Part shown: in pieces, positions 11,961-22,546 of the stretch
Position numbering within the stretch: the first letter of the stretch is position 1
Layout of the letters: each line of letters begins with the position of its first letter
NCBI GenBank assembly: GCA_009193035.1
Contig: SWDT01000063.1
Span: 186,001 to 250,000 of the forward strand
Reading direction: 5' to 3'
Length of the DNA stretch: 64,000 nt
Source: Halicephalobus mephisto
Lineage: Eukaryota; Nematoda; Chromadorea; Rhabditida; Panagrolaimidae
Notes under the pieces: generated by a model
Database searches by the model: none
The model's input: only the letters and a program-made list of their open reading frames with translations
Told to the model about the DNA's origin: nothing
Position numbers and translations under genes: made by a program

Positions 11961-12920
11961 TTTGATTTTTCGATTTTAGAATTTTAATTAGTTTAATTTC
12001 GAATTTGGAGATTTTTGAATTTTAATTAATTTAATTAAAAATTAATTTTGAAAATTTTTGAATTTCAAATATATTTTTCATTTTAGAATTTTAATCGAAA
12101 ATTTTTATTTTATGAAGATAATTTTCGAAATTTCTAAATTCGAATTTATGTATTTAAAAACAATTCGATTCAAATCTAAATTATTAAATTTTTCAATTTA
12201 AATTTTTTCAAAAATCGATAATTCTAAATTTATTTTATAAAAATAATTTTAAAAATTAAAAAAAATTAATTTTTATTTTTTATTTATAAATTTAATAATT
12301 TTTAATTTATTTTATAAAAATAATTTTTCGAAATTAAAAAAAAAATTAATTTTTAAATTTAATAATTTTAAATTTATTTTATAAAAATAATTTTTCGAAA
12401 TTAAAAAAAAATTAATTTAATCTTTTATTTTCGAACTCGAATCAGTTTAAAATAAAAAGTTTGAGCTTGATGTATGAAAATAGTTTTCTTATTTGTATTT
12501 TTTATCTGCTCTTAGTTTCTGAGAAAAACGATTTTTTTGCGCGAATAAAACAGTTCTTTTATATTTTTTTGGAAATGCCAGTGGCTATCTGTCTAGCGAA
12601 ATTATAAAATAACGTAATTCCCAAATCCGTTATGTTTTTTTATAAAATTTTCCGAAATTTTTTAATATTTAAAAAATAAAATAAAACTTTTGTGAAAAAT
12701 TTCAAAATTTTAATAATATTAAATTTTCTAAAATGTAAAATTTAAACTTTTTTTAAATGAAAATTTTTTAAAATGTAAAATTTTGAAATTATTTGAAATT
12801 TCGAGTTTCGGAAATTCGTGTTGAGATGATTTTTGGTTTTTTAATAATGTGATTTTAGCGGGAAATTTTTATAATTTCGTATCCAGTTGATCTCCGAAGA
12901 CTGACATTAGCAGATCTCAA
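11961..12920 (+). promoter_or_regulatory. Proximal upstream region of the AP-2 gene
   Basis: AT-rich runs interrupted by one AP-2 palindrome (12577-12585). Possible acceptors before the ATG are TTTTAG near 12858, TATCCAG near 12885 and ATTAG at 12906-12910. Only the last keeps an upstream frame open into the start codon. Confidence 0.4.
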
Positions 12921-14599
12921 ATGCCGGTCGCTGAATCGGTTACCCACAACGCACAACAGGCGATTGACCTGATGTCTGTCCTCAGAGCTGTTTATCCAGA
13001 TCTTACGAAATCTTATGAAAACATCAATACTATCAATCCTGGAATTGCACAGCTCTCAGCTTTGTCGGTTAAAACAGAGCCGATTTATGGTGGTATTCAA
13101 GACGATTCCCCGAAGTGCAATGATTTGAAGTCTCCTGAACAGCCGAGTTCATCTACGAGTTCCTCTCCCCGGGGCAGTGCCGGTCGGTCTGATTCCCCGG
13201 CTTCTACCGTAGGAAGTCTTCCGAAAGAATCAGAACATGCCGAACGAAAAAGACCAATGGCGATCCAGGAATTGCTCCAAAGCAAAAAAGCCAGACTTGA
13301 GAAACTTCAATCTGTAAGTGTTATTTTTCCCGAGGCAATATTGATCCATTTCTTCAGGTCAAAATCGAAGGACAAACATCCGAAAGACAATCACCCGCTC
13401 CATCTGCATCTGAGGCCAGTTACGGCCCTCTGGGCGACATCGTTGACCGTATAACCCGAGGGGACGACGACGACAGCGAAACTACGAGTTCTGGAGGAAG
13501 TGTTAATGGGTCAAATTCGGGTCTTCCTCCCACTACCTTCACTCCTAACTTGTCTACTGATAATGCTGTTCTTTTACTTGCTCTTCAAAACAAACAACTA
13601 TCAGAAGGAAAAAATTTTTGCATCACTCCACAACACAGAATCCCATCCGCCGCGAACGACAGTGGTGTAATCGAAGACCCCATAAACAGCAGTGTTCCTC
13701 TTGATCGTGTTTTCGCCCAAGTTCCAGGAAGACTTTCTTTATTATCGAATGTTGTCAAGTACAAAATGACCGTTGGAGAAGTTCGTCGTCGTCTGATGGG
13801 ACCAGAAGCTTTTAATTTCAGTCTTCTGGGGGCTCTTCTTCGTCGTGCAAAAATGCCAGAAAAAAGTCAACTTCTCGTAAAAGAACTCGGAGATGTCGGA
13901 ATCAGTATTGCTCGTGGAAGAAGACGAATGTCGTCAGTTACCCTTCTTTCCGCTTTGACCGAAAATGAATCTGTCCAATTAGCTAAAGATTTTCAACAAT
14001 TGACCGAAAAAGAATTTCCCGTAAAACAACTAGCTGAAAAATCAATCAAAGATCACATTACTAGTCAAATGCTGGATTCATCAAAAACGGATTTCAAAAA
14101 TGCAACAACATTAGCTCAGGAAAGATTAAAGACACTCGAAACAGCAAGAGATATCACTTTAGAATTCATCAACCTCCTCAACATGGACAGAAGTCCTGTT
14201 TGTGAAAGTGTAAGTTAAAAATTTTCAAAAATAAAATAAAAATTTTTCAATAAAATTAATATTTTCAAAAATAAAATTAATATTTTTTAAAATAAAAATT
14301 TTTAATAAAATTAATATTTTCAAAGATAAAATTAAAATTTTTCAATAAAATAAAAATTTTTAAATAAAATTAATACTTTTAATAAAATTAATATTTTTAT
14401 AAAAGTGAAAATTTTTAATAAAATTAATATTTTTTAGAATCCGATTCCTGTTCTGGAACCAAATATCCAGGATCCACTCTCGACTTTTTCGATGCTTACT
14501 CATGGATTTGGAACTCCTGCAGTTCTCGTCGGAATGAAGACATTTTATAATTTTCTAAACAGTCAAATCGAAAGCCTATCTGTGGCACGGGCTGATTAA
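12921..14599 (+). CDS. AP-2 family transcription factor
   Basis: Nuclear sequence-specific activator that binds GCCN3-4GGC as a dimer. Exons 12921-13313, 13358-14209 and 14438-14599 give 468 residues. The N-terminal half is Ser/Pro/Gly-rich and probably disordered, with two sumoylation-type motifs, VKTE (K51) and VKIE (K133); the second spans the first splice junction. The conserved basic and helix-span-helix region begins near residue 249 (VFAQVPGRLSLL, KMTVGEVRRRL, SLLGALLRRAK) and ends with DRSPV, LEPNIQDPLSTF and LTHGFGTPAV, all hallmarks of AP-2. An in-frame stop upstream supports this ATG unless the distal exon at 6413 is used. AATAAA lies at 14817-14822. Nematodes carry several AP-2 paralogues (aptf genes); I cannot say which one this is. 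Confidence 0.93.
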
Positions 14600-14816
14600 A
14601 TATATCTTTTTTTTTCAGATTTCTCAAGTGGTACCTTATTTGGCTTTATTATGTAATAATTGATCTGAATTTTTTTCTCCAAACTATCACTTTTCGAATT
14701 TTTGTGATTCTTCATTGTTGTGCTTGTGTCCGAAACGTGTTAAATTTTCGCCTTATTTTAATTTGCTGGCCAATCTTATTTGAAGTGTTATCATGTTTTT
14801 TAAATTTATCTCCAAC

Positions 14817-14822
14817 AATAAA
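14817..14822 (+). terminator. Polyadenylation signal of the AP-2 gene
   Basis: AATAAA 218 bp after the stop codon, at the end of a moderately complex 3' UTR. Confidence 0.5.
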
Positions 14823-15753
14823 AACGAGTCCATAAAAATCACCCGAAAATGAACACATACCTGAAAGTTAAAATAATACAATTTCTAATACATACAATAT
14901 TAAAACTAATGTTAGACCCGTAAATAGTAGAATTCTACAGTACTAAAAAATATTTAATTTCTTCGAAAATTAAAAGAGCTATTATTTTAGAATTTTTATT
15001 ATTTTTAAAAATATTAAATTTTTTTCGAAATTTCAGTGTAATTGTGAAAATATTTAAAAATATATTTACGTGTGACATTTGCTTTAATTTCGTAAAATAT
15101 AATTTTTTCGTTTTTAATTTTTCGCTAATTAATTTCAATTTAAAAAAATACTTATTTTTAAAAAATTTCAAAACCAGTGCGAGTCAAAGGAAACTTTCAT
15201 ACAGCCTATTTACAAGTTACTTTCGAAAAACCAACGTAAGTCAAAATCAGTCCGAGGAAAATTTACTTTCACTGGTTTACAATTTGTCAAAAAAAATATT
15301 GGGCTAACTCGCACCTATTGTAAAAAACGAATTTTCCATTAGAACAGATTCCTAAGACTTTTCGCGCATAGAAATATTTTGAATTTTTAAAAATTTTTTT
15401 TTCTAAATTCTTTACTAATAACTTTCTATTAAATTTATGAATTTTGAAATAATGTAATAAATATTTAAATTCTTTTTTATAATAGTCTATGATATTCTCT
15501 ATTTTTATACAACTGCAATTCTTTAAAATCCCGAAACGAAAAAATTACAGTAAATTCTAAAATAATAACAAGCTTATTTCAATTTTCTGTTTTCCGGAAG
15601 CAATGAATTTTAAAAACTAAAATAGGTTTACTTTTCTTTCAAAAACTACCATGACTTTTTCGTTCCGGGACCTTCCAAGATTACAGTTCTACCAAACCAA
15701 ATAATACCAGACTATCATGAAAATAAAAATAGCTCTTTTAATTTTCGAGAAAA
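14823..15753. other. Intergenic region
   Basis: AT-rich. A small imperfect inverted repeat (AACCAGTGCGAGT near 15171, AACTCGCACC near 15306) encloses a more complex 150-bp stretch. No gene supported. Confidence 0.4.
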
Positions 15754-16517
15754 TTAAATATTACCTAACTTTTTGGATGGCACTGTACGTTTAGAAAGAC
15801 ATTGATAAGCACCTGGAAAGAACAAGAATTCAACATCGGAGAATTTGTAACATAGATACAACCAGTCATTGTCGTTGACGTCGATAGCTGGTTCTTCATC
15901 ATTGATAACACGACAGTATTTTCTGACAGTTTCACATACTCTGGCGGCGGCTTGGACATAATTAAAGTTTTTTTTCGGATAAACGAGGGTCATGCTGTGG
16001 GACACATCAGGAGTGTCAGGGTAGATAGAGAACGCTGCTCCTGTGAACGTTGTCTGGATTCTACAGACGAAGTCCCGACGGAAATCTCTATAGAAGAATT
16101 CATCATTCATCGCAGGGTTTGAACTTACCTGTAACGGACGTAGACTTCAGGAGAAAAAGTTTTGAAATCCACCAAACGAGCAGCTACTTCATAGGGAGTT
16201 AAGATGGATTCTGAATCGTCGTCTTTGGTGATCCAGATAAAATCGTACTCAGCCACAAGAAATAAAATTTCATAAGGATGGAGATAACAAACGGCTTGAT
16301 TCCTAAGAGCGATCCTGTGAGCTCCAATATAGACATCCTTGGGACTAATTACGTGATTTCCATACCAACGAATCTCCAACTCTTGGATAATCTGCGGACA
16401 AACGACGCAAAACCTGTCGTTGTCGATCCAATTGTTCCACGACAGCTTGTGACCCAGATATGGGAAAGGTTTCTTAAACGAAACCTCACCGACATCAGAA
16501 TCCGAACACTGGGCCAT
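15754..16517 (-). CDS. Unknown conserved-looking protein, second gene of a putative operon
   Basis: Two exons, 16517-16129 and 16087-15754, splice in phase across a 41-nt intron to give 240 residues. I do not recognise the family. The sequence is soluble-looking, rich in aromatic and acidic residues, without a signal peptide or membrane helix; motifs visible are YDFIWITKDDDSES, DNDWLYLCYKF and a basic Ser/Lys tail. Codon use matches the neighbours. The acceptor TTTGTAG directly abuts the ATG, which is what a trans-spliced downstream operon gene looks like, and the acyl carrier protein gene ends 148 bp upstream on the same strand. A GT just before the stop (15761) leaves room for a further exon that I cannot find. 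Confidence 0.75.
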
Positions 16518-16603
16518 CTACAAAGAAATTTTAAAAATAAATAACTTCAAAGACAATCAATGGAGAGCCGGTAATCAAAACAAAATGTACTCGAATATTT
16601 TAT
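16518..16603 (-). promoter_or_regulatory. Operon-type intercistronic region
   Basis: On the minus strand AATAAA (16603-16598) is followed about 80 nt later by TTTCTTTGTAG ending immediately before the ATG at 16517. A poly(A) signal followed by a trans-splice acceptor at roughly 100 nt is the layout of nematode SL2-type operons. Inference from spacing only. Confidence 0.5.
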
Positions 16604-16665
16604 TCAATCTAAAATAACCCTAGTCCGTAAAACGAAGGGAAGAGTATCGACGAAGCATTGTGAAA

Positions 16666-17279
16666 TTAGTCATATACATCTTCCTTGTCGCAAATATAAC
16701 GTAAAACATCGCGAGGAGTCTTGAACCGATCGCTGTCACCATCAGGAATCTCGAACCCGAATTCGTCCTCAAGCGCCATAACAACTTCAACAAAATCAAG
16801 AGAATCCAACCCCAGATCCTTGAAGAAATCAGACTCCATGGTAAGCTTATTAGGGTCGATTTTGTCGTACAGAGAAAGAACAAGTTTAATTCGTTCTTCA
16901 ATGGTTTTGATAGTTAAAGGTTGCTAAAAAACATTATTCATATATCGAAATTTGTGTAAAATGAAATTCAGAGTTTGGACATACCTTGGCAGAGTAGAAT
17001 CTGGACTGATACAGCACAGGTAACTCAGGTTTTACAGCGAGAACGGCACAAGAACGAGCGAGAGTCGAGGAGTGAGCGACGGCAAAATCGAGAGTCCGAA
17101 CAGCTCTAGCGGCTTGGATTCCTCTCAGAAGGACTTGACGGAACATTGTGTATCCTAAAAAAATATTTATTGATGAAAATAAAAAAGCAAAAAGGATAAT
17201 CTAGATAATTAAAAACCAAAAGTTTACCAGTCAAAGAAAAAGAATGAAGAAAAACGGAAAACTTTCCAGTCAAGACCAT
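16666..17279 (-). CDS. NDUFAB1: Mitochondrial acyl carrier protein (complex I subunit NDUFAB1)
   Basis: Carries fatty-acyl chains on a phosphopantetheine arm for mitochondrial fatty acid synthesis and is a subunit of respiratory complex I. The core gene has exons 17146-16985 and 16923-16666, 139 residues. An Arg-rich, acid-free N-terminus (MFRQVLLRGIQAARAVR) is a mitochondrial targeting peptide. The ACP fold follows with the attachment motif LGLDSLDFVE (Ser95) and helix EDEFGFEIPD. A further upstream exon, 17279-17228, splices in phase to 17154 and would add a second N-terminal leader (MVLTGKFSVF); either start gives a plausible import signal. Likely first gene of an operon with the gene ending at 15754. 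Confidence 0.93.
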
Positions 17280-17950
17280 TTTTCGCGTTTATATGGAACT
17301 GAATAGATCAGTTGTTCCACAAATATAAATATAATTAAAATTTTAGATTATTCACCTGATGGAAATCAATACTTGTATTTTTATTCAATAATGTGGATAA
17401 GTTAAAGTTTTTTTAGGAATATAAAATATTCTAAAATTGTTTATAATTATTAAAATTTCCGAACAATGAAAATTTATATTAATTAATTTAATAAAATTAA
17501 TTTAATTTTTCTGATTTAATGTGGATTTAAGTGAAAATTTCAAAATTTTTGTAATTAAAAAATATATATCTATACTAAGATGGAATCGAACGCGAACTCT
17601 CACCACGAAAGTCCCTGCTAAGACGGTGATGGTTTTTGTCATTTTAGGAATCAATGTGCTGTGGTAATAGAACTAGAGTACAAAATATCAAGATTATTTA
17701 TTACATTTCGAAAATTTCCTGTTTTGCAAAGAATACAACTTGAAGTGGATAATAAATCTTTCAGGGACTTTCGCGCCAGGAATCTGTTCTCACGATGTTT
17801 TAAACATTCAAAATTATCTAAAATCACTTAATCCTTGTTCTTTACTACTTTTTAGTGAGTTTTGTTTGTATATAAGATATCATTAGACAGAGACTGCTGA
17901 AAAGTTGCGTCTACTCTACTATTAAAAGAAGTACATATCACGTCTATATA
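17280..17950. other. Intergenic, with a short inverted repeat
   Basis: CGAAAGTCCCTG near 17607 is complementary to CAGGGACTTTCG near 17763, enclosing about 145 bp; the phrase recurs as CACGAAAGTTCCT near 18435. Probably a small degenerate element. No gene. Confidence 0.35.
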
Positions 17951-17951
17951 A

Positions 17952-18137
17952 TCACTCAAAAAACGCAATTTTTGGACAGTAAAATATGCAAATTATCACT
18001 ATTTTGTTGCTATTTAAAATGTAAATCGTCACTATTTCGTTACTATTTTCGTCACAAATATCAAATATTCCTGAAAAATGCGATGATTGTGTTACATTTC
18101 GCAATTGTTACAGAGTCAAAAGTTACGCTTTTTGTAT
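17952..18137. mobile_element. MITE-like copy g (diverged)
   Basis: Ends CAAAAAACGCAATTTTTGG and AAAAGTTACGCTTTTTG are complementary. The interior has AATCGTCACTATT and GCGATGATTGTGTTACAT, as in the other copies at 19.4-19.8 and 61.4-62.2 kb. This copy is longer because an internal piece is duplicated. No frame. Confidence 0.65.
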
Positions 18138-19283
18138 CTCAAGTTTTATATTTTTATTTTAAATCCTATTTAAAAAAATATTTAGAAAATGTTCACACTG
18201 AATAATTTCTATATTAGGGGAACTAATTGCTGATTCTCGTGGTTATATTTAGACAAACAAAATAATGCTACAGTACATTATTTGGAAAATCGAGAATCCT
18301 GAAGCAAACAAAGACTATTACTGTATCTGCTTTAATTTTTGCAAAATGTCAAGGTAGTTATGTCGAAATATTTAAGAATAAATTTATGATTTTTAATATC
18401 AACTTTTGTCACAAAAAGTAAAAAGACTCTCAGCACGAAAGTTCCTAAAGCACAGGAATGTCGTTTGAAAATCCACAAGAAGAACGACAAAACTGAATCT
18501 TCAGGAGTTGTCGTTAATTATTGTTTGATTTCTCGGATAAATCGAAGAATTGCAATTCGTGCAGAATCAGTCAATTTAAGGAACAAGTCAAATTTTTTCA
18601 AAAATTTCTTGATTTCGTAATATACAGTACGCTGAGAACTTCGTCTACAAAGATCTCAAAAAAGACCTAAAGCGAATTTTAACATTATCAAATTCATTAG
18701 AAAATTGACAGTTTTATCGAAATAATCAATCTTCTTTGGTCTTTAATTCCTGATCAATTTATGTTAGAATAAATTTCATATTTTTTGAATTAAATTTTCC
18801 AAAATCATTTATTTTTTTAATTTGATTTTTGTGAAGAAATCTACGAAGTTTATTACCCTTTCTGTCACACTGGCCGAAACCAGATAGTGACTTCCACAAT
18901 ATCTTACAAAATTACAAAAAATTCTAAATAATAAAAATAATAAAAAACAAAAACTTTTCCGCTCGGATTTTTTTCGTTGCTGAACCTTTATTGCTCAAAT
19001 TTTCCTTTTTTTACGTGGGCGTGAAACACGCATTTATTTGGTCTTTTTTCTTTTTTTTCTTTTTTGTAATTTTTTTATTTCCAACTCTGTCGACAATTTT
19101 GATCGAATCCAAAAATTGCCAAAATTCAAGATGAAGATTTCCTTGATCATCGGGAAATTTGCCTCTCATCATCCGTCATTGTCTTATCTTTCCTGAAGTA
19201 CCACACCTTGTTTCATCTGCAATTATTGAATAGGTTATCACGTTTATTTCCTTTATTGTTTTCCATTTAGCGATTGATTCAGC
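18138..19283. other. Intergenic region upstream of the lectin gene
   Basis: Mixed composition, no coding frame. The last 300 bases, with T-rich tracts around 19040-19070, are presumably the lectin promoter. Confidence 0.3.
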
Positions 19284-20621
19284 ATGTTCCGTTTTTTCTT
19301 CCTTCTTTATGCTTTCTTCTACGTCACAAACGCTGGTATGGTCATTTTACAGTAATTCCATTTACTACAGTAAAAGTAAAAAAATTTGTTTTAGACGGGG
19401 TATTTTGAATATGAGTATTTTTACACCAAAAAACGTAACTTTTGGGGCAGTAAAATATACAAATCGTCACTATTATTTTTTAATTTTCGTCACAAAAGTC
19501 CAATATTTATAAAAATGTGACGATTATTACATTTTTCTCAAAATTCGTAATTGTCATGAAACCAAAAGTTACTTTTTTGTGGATTTAATACAACTATACA
19601 TTGATGTGTAAGATACATTAGATCCAGAATGTTTGAATGTGTAGATATATCATACACAATCCACAGATATCAACACACAAAAAACCGTAATTTTTGTCAA
19701 AAAAAAAATAAAAATTGTCATTTTTTCGTCACAAAAGTCCAATATTTATAAAAATGTGACGATTGTTATATTTTTCTCACATTTCGTAATTATCACGAAA
19801 CCAAAAGTTACTTTTTTGTACATATAAGTAATCATTAATCCTAAAAGTTTGAAATTTTTTATATTTTGCATAACCTTAATTTAGAGATTTCGAAATTCAT
19901 TCAGACAAGATATATGTAAAAAAATTAATTAAAAAATCACACCAAATCACGGGGTAACTGCGACAAAAAATAAAAATTTATAAAATATTCGAATCTCGAA
20001 AATTTCACAAAAAATTTATTTTTTAATTTTTACAATAATATGATTTTCGAAGGAATATTAAAAATTAAATTTTCAAAAAATTCATAAAATTTATTTTTAA
20101 TTTTTAGAAAACTGATTTTTGAAGTAATGTATGAAATTAAATTTTCTAAAAATTCAGAAAATTTGTGTTGAGAAAATCCCACAAAAAATCATTTTTTTAT
20201 CAAACTTTGATTTTCAGCACCTTCCTGTGAAGTAACATGGACTCAAGGCAGCACTGTTCCGAATAAATGCTACAAATTCGTCAAAGATTTCCAACCTTAC
20301 ATGACAGCTCTCAAAGCTTGCAAATCCTTCCACGAAAATGCCACTCTTCTCGTGATCGAATCTGCTTTTGAGAATTCAGAATACGTCCAGGACATTAACG
20401 CCGATTTTAACAGCTACTGGATCGGATTTAACTGCATTCAAGATCCTTACAATTACACCTGGATCGACGGATCACCAGTACTGTACACCGAATGGGAGGT
20501 CGGGAATCCGAACAACATCTACAACTGGTACTGTGCCTACTTGAACACTTATTTATCCAACTGGTGGACTTGGGACTGTACTGTAGGCCAAATGTACGCT
20601 TGTCAGTATTATCTTTATTAA
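19284..20621 (+). CDS. Secreted C-type lectin domain protein
   Basis: Single-domain C-type lectin of 151 residues, probably extracellular and often linked to immunity or mucosal binding in nematodes. Exon 19284-19335 encodes a signal peptide (MFRFFFLLYAFFYVTNA); exon 20218-20621 encodes the CTLD, joined in phase across an 882-nt intron. The fold markers are SCEVTWTQGS, CYKF, ACKSFHENATLL, WIGF and the terminal WWTWDCT...ACQYYLY. The sugar-binding EPN/QPD triad is not intact (GNPNN instead) and the WND motif is altered (WDC), so calcium-dependent sugar binding is doubtful. TTTAG 14 nt before the ATG suggests trans-splicing. The intron carries two MITE-like copies. Confidence 0.9.
19433..19582. 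mobile_element. MITE-like copy a, in the lectin intron
   Basis: Terminal inverted repeats ACACCAAAAAACGTAACTTT and AAAAGTTACTTTTTTGTGG flank AATCGTCACTATTATTTTTT and AAAAATGTGACGATT, themselves imperfectly complementary, so the whole 150-bp unit can fold back. No coding frame. Confidence 0.75.
19673..19820. mobile_element. MITE-like copy b, in the lectin intron
   Basis: Same organisation as copy a, with a shorter left interior. The spacer between a and b (CAACTATACATTGATGTGTA ... ATATCATACACAATCCACAG) resembles the spacer between copies d and e at 61.8 kb, so a-spacer-b and d-spacer-e are copies of one composite unit. Confidence 0.7.
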
Positions 20622-20768
20622 AAATCAATTTTTATTTAAAAAGTTCTTCATTAAAAATCAGTAATTAAAATAAAATTTCTATTTACTAAGTTTTTATTAT
20701 TCAAAAATAAATTTAAAAAATAAAAATTTCTTATTATTTAGAAATAAACTTAAAATATAATTTTTTCA

Positions 20769-22546
20769 TTATTTAGAAATAAACTTAAATATATAAATTA
20801 TCAGTAAAAAGTAAAAAGAAATTCGTGTTTGTCTGGAAGCATTTTGAGCAGAATCTAGGATTTCTGATTTTCTATCCGTTGCTTCGTTATTTTTGCTGAT
20901 TAATTTTAAATAAGTATTTGTTCCACAATCGTCGTACATTTTTTCTGGAGAAGAGTAAGTCTGGTCTTTGAGTAAATCATGAAATTTCTGCACTTCACAC
21001 GTTCGATCACAGCCAGGTACGGTCAATTGTGTAATTTCATCGTTCTTCTTGTACAGAATCTGAAAAATTAATTCATTAAATTATTCTATGAATGAAAATA
21101 AACATAAAATCGTCTTAATAATAATTTCGAAAATGCTCTGGAAATTTAAATTTTCTGAGTATTAAATGCAAATTTCTATCAAATTCTGGAAGATTCTAGA
21201 AATTATAAAATTCTCAAGAGCTTCAAAAAGACCCTTGAAATTTTAAGATTTTGTAAAATTTTCAAGTTTCAAAATCTGTCTTACTTCTAGAAATTTCTGT
21301 GGAATTCTACTTTCAAAAATTTAAAATTTCAATTACCTCTACAGTGTACTCGTCATTTGTATCCCTGTACAACTCGAAAATCACAGCAGCTGCATGAGGA
21401 ACCACTTGGTGGTCTCCGATACCCATATTATACATTAGGGAGAAAAAAGTGTTATCGTGTCCGGAGTATAATATCATCTTCGTTGCTTCATTGAAGATGC
21501 CCTTACTTGCATCCAGAAGACGATCAATAAAATCCCTCACGATCACCCCACCTCTTAACTTCGCCAGATCCGGGCTTTTGAACTGAGCTGTTCTTCGAAG
21601 ACGGTAGATTTCTGTGATGATGTCCAATGTGGAGTTGTTATCATATTCTAGCCATTCCATAGTTATCCATTCAGGTTGTGTCAGGTTGTGAATCATTTCC
21701 TGATTGATGTCGTTTAAACTCATAGCTTTTTTGATGATTAAATCATTACTGTAACCTGTTGTTTCTTCTAGCATCTTGAATACTGGGCCGTACTTTTGTT
21801 GAATTTCGTCAGTTATTAAAGGGTTGTATTTGTTATTCCATAAGTCATCATACTTAGGGCAATCCACACCTGCCGGATTCAACAAAGGATCAAAGGTGTT
21901 CGGGGTATTTGCATGGACAGGGATAGGTTGCCAGTTTATTTTCGGATTCCATTGCTCATATCCGGTTGGAGGAAACATCCCATTCAAGAAAGACTGAGCA
22001 GAAGCCAATGTGCGGTCAACATCACTTGATCGAACATATATCTGCAAAAATTGTCCCATTAAAAAATAAAAATATTTTGAAATTGTTTTGAATTTATAAA
22101 TTTTTAGAACTTTTGAAAACAAACACAAAGAACGAATTGGTTCAGCGAATTATCAGATATACCGGTTTTTTACTTCGATTCCTTCTACACAAAAATTCAA
22201 AAATTACAAAAAAAATATTGATTTTTGAAAATTATCAATTGTGTATTACTTGAAGTATATTTCATTAATTAAAACTTACTTCATTGTGATTATAACTAGA
22301 ATTGACTAAATTTCCAGTGTAACGATCTGCAAAGAAGACTCCGAGATCGAATAGCTCCTGTATCCCCATATTGGTGAGCTGACCCCATCCTTTCTCCCAG
22401 TAGTCTTCTGCATAATTATCTAGTGGATACGGTAATTGGTCGGGAGCTCGGTCCCCATGTCTCCAGAGAGCCTGGACGTAGACTAGCTCCTTAGCTAAGG
22501 CGTTAGAATACGATAAAAAAGTCAAAATGTAAATGAGAAGTTTCAT
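20769..22546 (-). CDS. Histidine acid phosphatase, membrane-tailed (prostatic/lysosomal type)
   Basis: Hydrolyses phosphomonoesters through a phosphohistidine intermediate in the secretory pathway or lysosome. Exons 22546-22280, 22041-21337 and 21059-20769 give 420 residues, the normal length. A signal peptide ([16 protein letters not shown]) precedes the catalytic WRHGDRAP motif (nucleophile His30). The second hallmark, SGHDNTFF, is near residue 285, with RSSDVDRT between. Cysteines in the last exon ([16 protein letters not shown]) fit the family disulphides. The C-terminus ends in one hydrophobic helix ([13 protein letters not shown]) and a short basic tail, so the enzyme is probably membrane-anchored. 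ATATTTCAG lies 6 nt before the ATG, suggesting trans-splicing. Nematode genomes carry many paralogues. It converges on the lectin gene 147 bp away. Confidence 0.93.

Noticed and set aside
17580..17625. tRNA-like T-loop (minus strand GCGTTCGATTCC)
   Set aside because: No matching acceptor stem, D-arm or anticodon arm could be found at the right spacing.
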